A DNA stretch of 64,000 nucleotides from a virus. Of this stretch, positions 1 through 6,515 are shown piece after piece; the first letter of the stretch is position 1, and every line of letters starts with the position of its first letter. Below the pieces are notes generated by a model, which had not been told where the DNA came from, searched no databases, and saw nothing but the letters and a program-made list of their open reading frames with translations. The DNA is taken from IMG/VR virus record IMGVR_UViG_3300032294_001228, positions 1 to 64,000 of that record; one strand, 5' to 3'. A program made the translations under genes and the position numbers.

Positions 1-279
1 ACCACCGCCTTCTAACCATGCCACTGACTTGCCTTTAAGGATAGGACAAGTGCAACTTACTTCCTGATATTTTGTGCCAGCGTTATCTTCGATGATGTTA
101 CCTGTTTTAACGCAGGTCGAAGCCGCACATAATGCATATTCATAATCTGGATGATCACCACCGCACATAGCGATAGTGCCTGTAGGTGGAGTTGGAGCTT
201 TCTCATGTGGTTTACCTTCATGATCTGCCCATGCTGTGATGCTTAATGCTAATAATATAATGCCTAATAGTTGTTTCAT
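1..279 (-). CDS. Secreted cysteine-containing protein, 3' end cut by window
   Basis: An open frame of 93 codons begins at 279 on the minus strand and runs off the window. It starts MKQLLGIILLALSITAWA, a typical signal peptide with an Ala-x-Ala-like cleavage region, followed by a His/Pro-rich linker (about residues 20-32) and a domain with cysteines at about 39, 51, 56, 76 and 78, probably disulfide-bonded in the periplasm. A Shine-Dalgarno-like AGGAGA lies 7-12 bases upstream of the ATG. The family is not recognised. It is divergent from the next gene, which is also exported. Confidence 0.8.
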   Translation of the reverse strand, partial: MKQLLGIILLALSITAWADHEGKPHEKAPTPPTGTIAMCGGDHPDYEYALCAASTCVKTGNIIEDNAGTKYQEVSCTCPILKGKSVAWLEGGG

Positions 280-323
280 TGAAAATCTCCTAGTGTTTAA
301 GTTATTTATGGTAAACGAATCGG

Positions 324-352
324 TTGTAATATTCCTGCAATCTGTGTATAAT
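324..352 (+). promoter_or_regulatory. Sigma70-type promoter overlapping a late-type motif
   Basis: TTGTAA (324-329) and TATAAT (347-352) are separated by 17 bases. The -10 box merges into TAATAAATA (350-357), which resembles a T4 late promoter, so this gene may be read at two stages. The expected start is near 359. A small stem (364-368 with 374-378, loop CACAA) would sit at the 5' end of the transcript. Confidence 0.6.
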
Positions 353-411
353 AAATACTCATGTAGACCACAAGTCTATATAACTTAAATTAACCCAAAA
401 GGAAAATATCA

Positions 412-729
412 ATGAAAAAATCAGTAGTATTAGTATCTCTGGCTATCGCAGCCGCTTCAATCGCAACAGCATCAGCAACATTCGTGACATCTAACTCAAA
501 GCAAACTGAACTTGAACGTGCCGCTCGCATGGAAAACCTCAGTGTAGTAGCTGTGAAAAATGGTGATTATGAACTAGCATGCCGCGCTCAAACACAGGTA
601 GTTGATGCTTTAACCAAAGTGCAACTACGTGGTCAAGACCTAGTAGGTTCAGCTGTAGCACAAAAAGAAGACATTTGCCGTAAGGCTGGTGTTAGTGCAA
701 TGAACGAATATCGTTTCCTTGCTGGCTAA
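412..729 (+). CDS. Small exported protein of unknown function
   Basis: The 105-aa product starts with a positively charged, Ala-rich hydrophobic stretch (residues 1-23) that looks like a signal peptide or anchor. The rest is predicted mostly helical, with two cysteines (about 57 and 89) that could form a disulfide. The segment GDYELACRAQ recalls a segment of the exported protein at 49808-50080 (DVFAACSNLRISKNYA), so the two may be distant relatives with a TPR-like helical fold; this is inference. The start is supported by AAAGGAAAA eight bases upstream. It forms a single-gene unit with its own promoter and terminator. Confidence 0.85.
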   Translation: MKKSVVLVSLAIAAASIATASATFVTSNSKQTELERAARMENLSVVAVKNGDYELACRAQTQVVDALTKVQLRGQDLVGSAVAQKEDICRKAGVSAMNEYRFLAG

Positions 730-741
730 TATCGTGTAGGT

Positions 742-772
742 AAAAAAGCCTGCTCCGGTGGGCTTTTTTGTT
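742..772 (+). terminator. Rho-independent terminator
   Basis: AAAAAGCC pairs with GGCTTTTT around a short loop, followed by T residues. It closes the exported-protein gene just before the promoter of the tRNA array. Confidence 0.8.
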
Positions 773-799
773 GACTTTTCTTCAAAATTATCATATAAT
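771..799 (+). promoter_or_regulatory. Strong sigma70-type promoter of the tRNA array
   Basis: TTGACT (771-776) and TATAAT (794-799) with a 17-base spacer. The predicted start, seven bases after the -10, is 806, one base before the first base of the long inverted repeat. Confidence 0.8.
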
Positions 800-805
800 A
801 ACTAG

Positions 806-928
806 ACTATTAAGTTAGAGTTCTCAGCCAACCAATTTATGATACATGCGGAGTAATTCTAGATAGCACCTTCCGACGGGTCATATGCTATTGTTGCAAC
901 AGTAGCACGAGAACTCTAACTTAATAGA
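806..928 (+). ncRNA. Structured RNA element at the head of the tRNA transcript
   Basis: A perfect 19-bp inverted repeat (807-825 with 909-927) closes an 83-base domain. Inside it, 888-896 can pair with 899-907 (GCTATTGTT/AACAGTAGC), giving a second stem. There is no convincing ORF. The element begins at the predicted transcription start and ends four bases before the first tRNA, so RNase P cleavage at 932 would release a stable RNA of about 125 bases. It matches no RNA family known to me. T4 also carries small stable RNAs of unclear role (RNA C and D) in its tRNA cluster, so the location has a precedent. It could instead be only a processing stem. Confidence 0.6.
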
Positions 929-931
929 CGC

Positions 932-1008
932 GGGCCTATAGCTCAGTTGGTTAGAGCAGAGGACTCATAATCCTTTGGTCCCTGGTTCGAGTCCAGGTGG
1001 GCCCACCA
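932..1008 (+). tRNA. tRNA with CAT anticodon (Ile2 or Met)
   Basis: The 77-base gene has a 7-bp acceptor stem, encoded CCA, D-arm GCTCAGTTGGTTAGAGC, anticodon loop CTCATAA and T-loop TTCGAGT. The acceptor end GGGCCTA/TGGGCCC with discriminator A resembles bacterial tRNA-Ile(CAU), whose C34 is changed to lysidine so that it reads AUA. Elongator Met cannot be excluded from the sequence alone; no initiator-type C1-A72 mismatch is present. Confidence 0.93.
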
Positions 1009-1015
1009 AAGTAAT

Positions 1016-1091
1016 GCACCCATCGTCTAGAGGCCTAGGACATCGCCCTTTCACGGCGAGAACAGGGATTCGAATTCCCTTGGGTGTACCA
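1016..1091 (+). tRNA. tRNA-Glu(TTC)
   Basis: The 76-base gene has stem GCACCCA/TGGGTGT (first pair G-U), encoded CCA, anticodon stem TCGCC/GGCGA with loop CTTTCAC, and T-arm AGGGATTCGAATTCCCT. It lies 7 bases after the preceding tRNA. Confidence 0.93.
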
Positions 1092-1114
1092 GATTTTGTA
1101 GTAAATAGAGTAAC

Positions 1115-1199
1115 GCCGGCTTGCGCAGAGTGGGATTGCACCTGACTTGTAATCAGGCTTCGTAAGATAGAGAGTGTTCGATTCACTCAGCCGGCACCA
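1115..1199 (+). tRNA. tRNA-Thr(TGT), aberrant D-arm and variable region
   Basis: The acceptor GCCGGCT/AGCCGGC, discriminator A and encoded CCA match ordinary bacterial tRNA-Thr. The anticodon arm CCTGA-CTTGTAA-TCAGG gives anticodon TGT, and the T-arm GAGTG-TTCGATT-CACTC is intact. Two parts are odd: the D-stem can form only about three pairs (GCA/TGC), and the variable region between the anticodon and T stems is about 14 bases rather than 4-5. It may be a functional divergent tRNA, a decoy, or a decaying gene. Confidence 0.8.
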
Positions 1200-1205
1200 A
1201 ATAGT

Positions 1206-1282
1206 TGGGGATTCGCCAAGTTGGTTAAGGCATCGGATTTTGATTCCGACATTCCTAGGTTCGAATCCTAGATCCCCAGCCA
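1206..1282 (+). tRNA. tRNA-Gln(TTG)
   Basis: Acceptor TGGGGAT/ATCCCCA with discriminator G and encoded CCA, anticodon stem TCGGA/TCCGA with loop TTTTGAT, and T-arm CTAGGTTCGAATCCTAG. The weak U1-A72 pair is typical of bacterial tRNA-Gln. Confidence 0.93.
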
Positions 1283-1298
1283 AACACAGGAGAATAGT

Positions 1299-1439
1299 AT
1301 GTCTAAAGAATGGAAAGTAACATATAAAAAAACAGCTACAAGCAGAGAATTTTGGAAATTTTTTGAGTCTGAACAAAAGGCAAAAGTATTTGCAACTGTA
1401 CTCGGTGATCGTTGTGTAAGTATGAAAAAAATAGTATAA
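1299..1439 (+). CDS. 46-aa basic protein within the tRNA array
   Basis: ATG at 1299 is preceded by AGGAGA, and the 47-codon frame ends at 1439, ten bases before the next tRNA. The product (MSKEWKVTYKKTATSREFWK at the N terminus) is rich in Lys and aromatic residues, with no membrane segment. No family is recognised. Because it lies inside the tRNA transcript, its message would be freed by tRNA processing at both ends. Confidence 0.65.
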   Translation: MSKEWKVTYKKTATSREFWKFFESEQKAKVFATVLGDRCVSMKKIV

Positions 1440-1448
1440 TAAAGTTAC

Positions 1449-1533
1449 GCCCTGGTGGTGGAATTGGTAGACACACTGGTCTTAGAAGCCAGCGACGCGA
1501 GTCATGAGAGTTCGAGTCTCTCCTGGGGCACCA
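1449..1533 (+). tRNA. tRNA-Leu(TAG)
   Basis: The 85-base class II tRNA has anticodon arm CTGGT-CTTAGAA-GCCAG, a long variable arm, T-arm GAGAGTTCGAGTCTCTC and encoded CCA. The acceptor GCCCTGG/CTGGGGC contains two G-U wobble pairs. Confidence 0.92.
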
Positions 1534-1539
1534 AGTTTT

Positions 1540-1629
1540 GGAGAGTTGGCCGAGTGGTCGAAGGCAGCGGCTTGCTAAGCCGTCCTCCCAGTAATGGGAG
1601 CATAGGTTCGAATCCTATACTCTCCGCCA
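1540..1629 (+). tRNA. tRNA-Ser(GCT)
   Basis: The 90-base class II tRNA has acceptor GGAGAGT/ACTCTCC, discriminator G, encoded CCA, anticodon loop TTGCTAA and a long variable stem (CCTCCCAGTAATGGGAG). It is the last gene of the array. Confidence 0.93.
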
Positions 1630-1707
1630 AATTCGGTATCCCTAGCAACAATAACAATATAAAGAATCGTTGCAAGAACGCATAATTAACCCCTCTAAAA
1701 TTACAGA

Positions 1708-1715
1708 TATAAATA
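1708..1715 (+). promoter_or_regulatory. T4-type late promoter motif abutting a start codon
   Basis: TATAAATA, then four bases, then the ATG at 1720. In T4 transcription starts six positions after the last A of this box, which is within one base of this ATG. It lies in the palindrome AGATATAAATATCT. Confidence 0.6.
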
Positions 1716-1719
1716 TCTG

Positions 1720-2820
1720 ATGTCAAATAACTTCTGCCGGCACCTTAGTAACGGGTACAACATAGATGTCAAATGGGACAACACTCTCCAATGGAGGCCA
1801 TGCTGCCACTACGCCAAGAGTATTCCGTTACTTGATAAACAGGCAATAGAAAAAGAATTAGCATACACCTCTAGTGCAACTGGCTGGTTACCAGAATGCA
1901 GGGCCTGTCAGCAAATGGAAAATAGCGAAGCCAGTGCTACACATTCCCCTCGTATCTTTAGTTTTTATCGAAATCCTACTGAGCTAGAAACTGGTGAGTG
2001 CGGTTCATTGCAATTAAGCTTCGATGCAAGCTGCAATGCAGCCTGTTTAAGTTGCGGAAGTTACATCAGTGACACCTGGAAAAAATACGAGTACAAGCAT
2101 GGCATACGCGATATCGGACCGATAATCAATCACGCGGATAGACTAGCAGATCAGTTAATAGCTAACGTTGCAATGGACAAACTTGACGAGATTTTCATTC
2201 TAGGCGGAGAACCGTTTTACAGCGGATCTGGCAACAAAATTTTACGGCATTTACGAAACACCCACCCAGACATCAGTAAAGTCAAGCTACGATATCAAAC
2301 CAATGGTAGCATTATTCCGGATTTAGAAACCAGGGCCCTGTGGGAGGGGTTTGGCTCACTAGCAATCGGTTTTAGTCTCGACGGTGTCGGGGAAAGATTT
2401 GACTATCTGCGGTGGCCGCTTAAATGGACTAAAGTTGAGCAAACGGTTGCGAATATTCTAGAAACCACAAACGCTATAGTTACCACCAATTGTACTATTA
2501 ATCCGTTTAACGGTTTGTACTTTCAAGAAATAGTCGACTGGGCAACAGCAACTATTCCAGCGAATAGACGCAGATGGCTGGATCACCCTGTTCGCCCCAA
2601 TAGAGCAAATGGAATACTCGATCTTAATAAGACACCAATGGCTCTCAGAGAAGATATTATTAAAACCTATGGAGTCGATCATATATTGTCTAAAATTATT
2701 TCTAATTTAGAATTTTCTAACAACGCCCAAGAGATGCTTGACTACGTTAGCTTACATGATCAAATTCGTAAGCTCGACTGGAGGAGAACATTCCCTGACG
2801 TAGTAAAGTATTTTGCATAG
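1720..2820 (+). CDS. Radical SAM protein with N-terminal cysteine domain
   Basis: The 366-aa protein has the radical SAM cluster motif C105-x3-C109-x2-C112 (SCNAACLSC), which binds the [4Fe-4S] centre that cleaves S-adenosylmethionine, and a GGEPF motif at about residue 162 that contacts SAM. Four further cysteines (28, 29, 60, 63) in the N-terminal part could hold an auxiliary cluster. It is a paralog of the protein at 24545-25663: both have a CC pair near the N terminus and a YxRWPxKW segment. The substrate is unknown; the surface-chemistry context suggests modification of a sugar or protein. No Shine-Dalgarno is seen and the late promoter abuts the ATG, so a leaderless message is likely. 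Confidence 0.88.
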   Translation: MSNNFCRHLSNGYNIDVKWDNTLQWRPCCHYAKSIPLLDKQAIEKELAYTSSATGWLPECRACQQMENSEASATHSPRIFSFYRNPTELETGECGSLQLSFDASCNAACLSCGSYISDTWKKYEYKHGIRDIGPIINHADRLADQLIANVAMDKLDEIFILGGEPFYSGSGNKILRHLRNTHPDISKVKLRYQTNGSIIPDLETRALWEGFGSLAIGFSLDGVGERFDYLRWPLKWTKVEQTVANILETTNAIVTTNCTINPFNGLYFQEIVDWATATIPANRRRWLDHPVRPNRANGILDLNKTPMALREDIIKTYGVDHILSKIISNLEFSNNAQEMLDYVSLHDQIRKLDWRRTFPDVVKYFA

Positions 2821-2834
2821 ATTCAGAAATTTTA

Positions 2835-3932
2835 TTATGTAGGAAGAATGGGAATAATTTTATTTTTCTTCCCATAAGATGAATCAGATATGTCGGCAAT
2901 AACTTCAGTAGCACAAAATGTACATTGAGGTATTGGACCTTTAAGTTCAGCAGCTTTGACTGACGAATAGTTGTCAATGGTAATTGGTTGATACTGATGT
3001 ACTAATTCATTGGGCCACTCTATATTTTTTTGTTTTAAAAAATTAGACATAGTGGCCACTGTTGAACATTTATAAATTTTTGCGTCTAGCATAACGTGGC
3101 AATCTTTTGAAACACAATGATCGTGGGAGTTTTTAGGATCGCCTATATAAATAGAATCTTTATTTGCATTACCTGAGACAAGAAGATTCCAATTTGTAGA
3201 ACCCGATGGCATTTTAGTAAAAGCCCACGCAGGTCTTAAATGTATAGGTAATCCTAAACCAGTAATCAACCATGTTCCTGATTTTGTTCTATGACCTTTA
3301 ACTCCTTGCTCGTCGAACTCAAATTGGCTATTAAAATGAATTCTTGTGTCAGTGTGATCAATTTTCTGACAGTTACCAAATGCAGAATTTATATCTTTAA
3401 GTATTTTATCTTGATGATCTCGATCATGAAGATTGATGCAAAGAAAATATTTGTTGTCTACTAAAAGTTGATGTAGATTCTTAACTTTGGTAATATACGA
3501 TCCATTAGAGTCAATTTTAGCCCATGCATTGGGCCAAAGTTTTCTCAGACCTTCGACCCAACTTTTAAAATTTGGGTGCAATAACGGTTCTCCACCTAAA
3601 ATAGTGTACCATTCTAAATTAAGTAATTTGGCCCAGGGCTGATAAGATTCTATATCGAATTCGTAATGTCCGGTAAAATTAAAATTATTAAAACTGCGAC
3701 AGTCGCCGCAAGAAAGGTCACAGACATTAGTTATATAAAATTCAATATAATCTATAGTTAAGTTAAATGTGTATTCTTTAGTTAGCTCATCAAGAACAAA
3801 TTGCGGAATATTTTTTAGTGATTTAATATCCTCAAAACTTGGCCAGTCAGATCCAGCAAAAACACGATATTTTTCTTCGTCTAATAGATTTTTAATTACA
3901 TGCAGTTCTTGGAGAGTTAAGTTTTGTTGCAT
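2835..3932 (-). CDS. Radical SAM protein with SPASM-like cysteine-rich C terminus
   Basis: The 365-aa protein has C71-x3-C75-x2-C78 (VCDLSCGDC) and ILGGEPLL, the hallmarks of radical SAM enzymes. Its C-terminal part holds about five more cysteines (DHCVSKDC, KIYKCS, QCTFC), the usual sign of a SPASM/twitch domain with auxiliary Fe-S clusters, common in peptide- and sugar-modifying enzymes. It converges with the radical SAM gene at 1720-2820, leaving 14 bases between stops. The late motif on the minus strand ends four bases before its ATG. The substrate cannot be told from the sequence. Confidence 0.88.
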   Translation of the reverse strand: MQQNLTLQELHVIKNLLDEEKYRVFAGSDWPSFEDIKSLKNIPQFVLDELTKEYTFNLTIDYIEFYITNVCDLSCGDCRSFNNFNFTGHYEFDIESYQPWAKLLNLEWYTILGGEPLLHPNFKSWVEGLRKLWPNAWAKIDSNGSYITKVKNLHQLLVDNKYFLCINLHDRDHQDKILKDINSAFGNCQKIDHTDTRIHFNSQFEFDEQGVKGHRTKSGTWLITGLGLPIHLRPAWAFTKMPSGSTNWNLLVSGNANKDSIYIGDPKNSHDHCVSKDCHVMLDAKIYKCSTVATMSNFLKQKNIEWPNELVHQYQPITIDNYSSVKAAELKGPIPQCTFCATEVIADISDSSYGKKNKIIPILPT

Positions 3933-3936
3933 ATTT

Positions 3937-3944
3937 TATTTATA
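3937..3944 (-). promoter_or_regulatory. Late promoter motif abutting a start codon
   Basis: TATAAATA on the minus strand, four bases before the ATG at 3932. The expected transcription start falls at or next to the start codon. Confidence 0.6.
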
Positions 3945-3989
3945 ATTGTATGGTTAAGTGCATTAAATTAGTAGCAGGAAACTTTACTT

Positions 3990-4616
3990 TCAATCTCTCA
4001 TTAATAAATTTCGTATTTTAGATGTCTGTAACTGATACCAGCGGTCTAAAAATTCCCTTTGCTTAGCAGTAGACGGTTCTCCGATAAGTTCTTGCGTCTT
4101 AATAAAATCTTCAAGTACAACACATTGATCTGGAACAAACACTTCTTTAATTTTTTTAACCATCGGATCTAAATTATTAGTTGATCCTTTAAGGATTTGT
4201 TTAAAATATTTTTGAATATTATCGGGTGCATTAAACTGTTTTCGGCTAACATCAGTGAACCAATAGGCTTGTTTATCGTAGGCCATTCTTAGTTGTAAGT
4301 GAATGTTAGTGTATAGTAAAATTTTATGAGTATTGTGGCTAATATATTGATTGATATCTAGCATATTACGACAAAAAAAGGGGTTACAGATCAAAAATAC
4401 ACTTGGTTTCTTAGATTCTTTAAGAACATTATTATCAGGCCAAATTTCAGTTTGCTTCCAACGACGAGGGTTGTCGATTAAATTTAAAGGATACTGAGTT
4501 TTTATCATTTCCTGTACTACTGGTATATCAAATTGATATTTTCCAGTTAGTAAAAGATAATAGTATAAGGCGAATCCACCAGATCCGCCTTGATACAGTA
4601 TAGTTACATTTTGCAT
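3990..4616 (-). CDS. P-loop-like protein, possibly sulfotransferase-related
   Basis: The 208-aa product opens with a beta-strand and glycine-rich turn (VTILYQGGSGGFALYYYLL), like the nucleotide-binding start of PAPS-dependent sulfotransferases. Similar openings occur at 4661-6460 (YMPGHAGNFLTRLF) and 63250-63834 (FFTGAPGSRWSGIA). The rest is not recognised; a nucleotide-binding role is inference. It is divergent from the glycosyltransferase-like gene across a 44-base spacer that holds one late promoter motif for each direction. Confidence 0.75.
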   Translation of the reverse strand: MQNVTILYQGGSGGFALYYYLLLTGKYQFDIPVVQEMIKTQYPLNLIDNPRRWKQTEIWPDNNVLKESKKPSVFLICNPFFCRNMLDINQYISHNTHKILLYTNIHLQLRMAYDKQAYWFTDVSRKQFNAPDNIQKYFKQILKGSTNNLDPMVKKIKEVFVPDQCVVLEDFIKTQELIGEPSTAKQREFLDRWYQLQTSKIRNLLMRD

Positions 4617-4621
4617 TACAA

Positions 4622-4629
4622 TATTTACC
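4622..4629 (-). promoter_or_regulatory. Late-like promoter motif abutting a start codon
   Basis: GGTAAATA on the minus strand, five bases before the ATG at 4616, so the sixth position after the box is the A of the ATG. It is a weaker match than TATAAATA but has the same geometry. Confidence 0.45.
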
Positions 4630-4647
4630 TACCAGTATATTGACCAC

Positions 4648-4655
4648 TATAAATA
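4648..4655 (+). promoter_or_regulatory. Late promoter motif abutting a start codon
   Basis: TATAAATA, five bases before the ATG at 4661. The sixth position after the box is the A of the ATG. This placement rules out the in-frame TTG at 4640, which lies upstream of the promoter. Confidence 0.6.
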
Positions 4656-4660
4656 TTATT

Positions 4661-6460
4661 ATGAAGTCTATTTTTATAATCTATATGCCCGGCCATGCTG
4701 GCAATTTCCTTACCAGATTGTTTAGTTTAAGCGAGACAACGTTTCCGCACTTAACAAAACATGAATTCAATAAATCAATGACCGCTAAAAAGATTGAAGA
4801 ATTTAATAGACTTGACCTTTATTCGTTTGAACAGAAAAAATTTTATGTAGGCTGGATGAGTTTTCACAAAGCATTTATAGGGTATCAACATTCTGATCAG
4901 ATAGAAACACTTACTCGGACATGTTCAAATATTTACTCCAGCGTTGTTTATTCTATTCACCCTGTAGAATTCTTAAAATTTTCATATAAAATTATGGAAA
5001 AAGATATAGATCTATATCATGTAGATTTAGATTTAGGTAAGTTTGGTGAGTGGGTTGAACAAAGCCGAAAACAATTAAAATTTATAACTAGACCCAATGA
5101 GGCCGATACCTTCTCAAAAATATCTTCAAGATATAATACTAAAGCAATTAGTTTAACAAAAATGCTTGAATCAGAAGATGCATTTCTAGATGAATATAAT
5201 AGATTATGCAAATTGATGAATCTTACACCAATAGAGACTCAAGCCATTGCGTTATATCGTAATTGGAAATCTATTAGACTAGACCAAAATTTATCAATTG
5301 AACAACCAACTACTAAAATACTTTCAAGGCCGCCACACGACGATTTTACTTTTTCGTTATTAAATTCGTTAATAAATTCCAAGTTGCCTTGCATAGATAA
5401 ATGTGAAACGTATTATTGTTGGGGCTCTCCTCCTAGCGATATTTTAGATTTTTTAACCAATTTGACCCCAACTAAACCCAACGTTATTATTGGCATTAAA
5501 GATCTGTTGGACCTATGGCGTGATTTTAATTGGTGGACTGATTCTATTCAAGATGGGCCAAAATTGCTAATAGAATTAGCTAATAAATTTCCCAACACAA
5601 ATTTTATTATTTTTACAAGTCTCGAAAAACTTGAACGTGAAATTAATGTTCCAAACATTCAGATTATTCCCTGGGGCGGTGACCTAACAAATCAAGCATT
5701 AGAATATCCATCACTCGAACCAGTGTTAGATAAAAACTTTGATTCCTCTAAAACATTTATTAGTTTAAATCGGCATGCCAGACAGCATCGATTGATTTTA
5801 TTAAGTTATTTGTTTGGCGCAGGATATGATACCAGCGGCGATATTAGTTATTTACATCAAGATGATCGAGACGATCTACTTAGTATAGTACCATGGGTCT
5901 TTGATGAATTGACCCACAAAATTATTAGAGAAAAGATACTAACAGGATTTAAACAAATTTACAATAATAAAACATTAATAACGGATGAGTTTGCAATCTA
6001 CGAAACTTTAGGTGAAAACAATAATTTTGATAATTTTAATAACAGATTACGCCACCGATACAAGGATAGCTTTGTAGAAATTGTCACAGAGTCATCTTTC
6101 AGTGCTCCTAGTTTTTTAGTTACTGAAAAAACACTTCACAGCATATATGGTTGTAATTTCCCTATAATACTCTCTGGAGTAGGATGTGTGCAACATTTAA
6201 GAGATATTGGATTTGATATGTTTGACGATATTATTGATCATAGTTATGATTTAATTGATAACCCTTTTGATCGTATTGTCGCAGCTGTAGAAAATAATCG
6301 TCAATTGTTACTTGATTCTGATTATGTTAAAAACTTATGGAAAATTAATAAGCAAAGATTTAAAAAAAATATAATACTTGCTCAAACTGATTTGTACAAC
6401 TGGTATCAAAGTCGAACAATATCAGAATTTAAAAAGATCAATTTAATTGACATTGAGTAA
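4661..6460 (+). CDS. Two-part protein: P-loop-like N terminus, GT10-like C terminus
   Basis: The 599-aa protein begins MKSIFIIYMPGHAGNFLTRL, a strand plus glycine-rich turn like the neighbouring minus-strand protein. Its C-terminal 200 residues carry a pattern shared with the proteins at 13367-14530 and 22557-23615: a VTE stretch, then TEKTLHSI, a hydrophobic PIILSG strand, LRDIGFDMFDDIIDHSYD and a run of polar helices. That order resembles the nucleotide-sugar-binding half of GT10 (fucosyltransferase-like) enzymes. It may be a fusion of a sulfotransferase-like and a glycosyltransferase domain acting on a virion or host glycan. The ATG at 4661 is preferred because the promoter lies between it and the upstream TTG. 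Confidence 0.8.
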   Translation: MKSIFIIYMPGHAGNFLTRLFSLSETTFPHLTKHEFNKSMTAKKIEEFNRLDLYSFEQKKFYVGWMSFHKAFIGYQHSDQIETLTRTCSNIYSSVVYSIHPVEFLKFSYKIMEKDIDLYHVDLDLGKFGEWVEQSRKQLKFITRPNEADTFSKISSRYNTKAISLTKMLESEDAFLDEYNRLCKLMNLTPIETQAIALYRNWKSIRLDQNLSIEQPTTKILSRPPHDDFTFSLLNSLINSKLPCIDKCETYYCWGSPPSDILDFLTNLTPTKPNVIIGIKDLLDLWRDFNWWTDSIQDGPKLLIELANKFPNTNFIIFTSLEKLEREINVPNIQIIPWGGDLTNQALEYPSLEPVLDKNFDSSKTFISLNRHARQHRLILLSYLFGAGYDTSGDISYLHQDDRDDLLSIVPWVFDELTHKIIREKILTGFKQIYNNKTLITDEFAIYETLGENNNFDNFNNRLRHRYKDSFVEIVTESSFSAPSFLVTEKTLHSIYGCNFPIILSGVGCVQHLRDIGFDMFDDIIDHSYDLIDNPFDRIVAAVENNRQLLLDSDYVKNLWKINKQRFKKNIILAQTDLYNWYQSRTISEFKKINLIDIE

Positions 6461-6475
6461 TTTTTTGTATATAAT
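6447..6475 (+). promoter_or_regulatory. Consensus sigma70 promoter plus late-like motif
   Basis: TTGACA (6447-6452), 17 bases, TATAAT (6470-6475), continuing into AATAAATA (6473-6480). It overlaps the end of the preceding gene and drives the PRMT-like gene. Predicted sigma70 start near 6482. Confidence 0.7.
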
Positions 6476-6515
6476 AAATAATCAATAATCAATTAGCTAA
6501 GGGAAACAATTATAA

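Noticed and set aside
965-1376. Open frames on the minus strand over the tRNA genes
   Set aside because: They run antisense through well-formed tRNA genes; tRNA sequence gives chance frames with Cys/Arg-rich, 'GLEPRT'-like peptides often misannotated.
1455-1726. Open frames on both strands over the Leu and Ser tRNAs
   Set aside because: They are artefacts of tRNA sequence; MVELVDTL-type peptides are classic false proteins from tRNA-Leu.
4640-4660. TTG at 4640 as start of the GT10-like gene
   Set aside because: The late promoter motif at 4648-4655 lies downstream of it.
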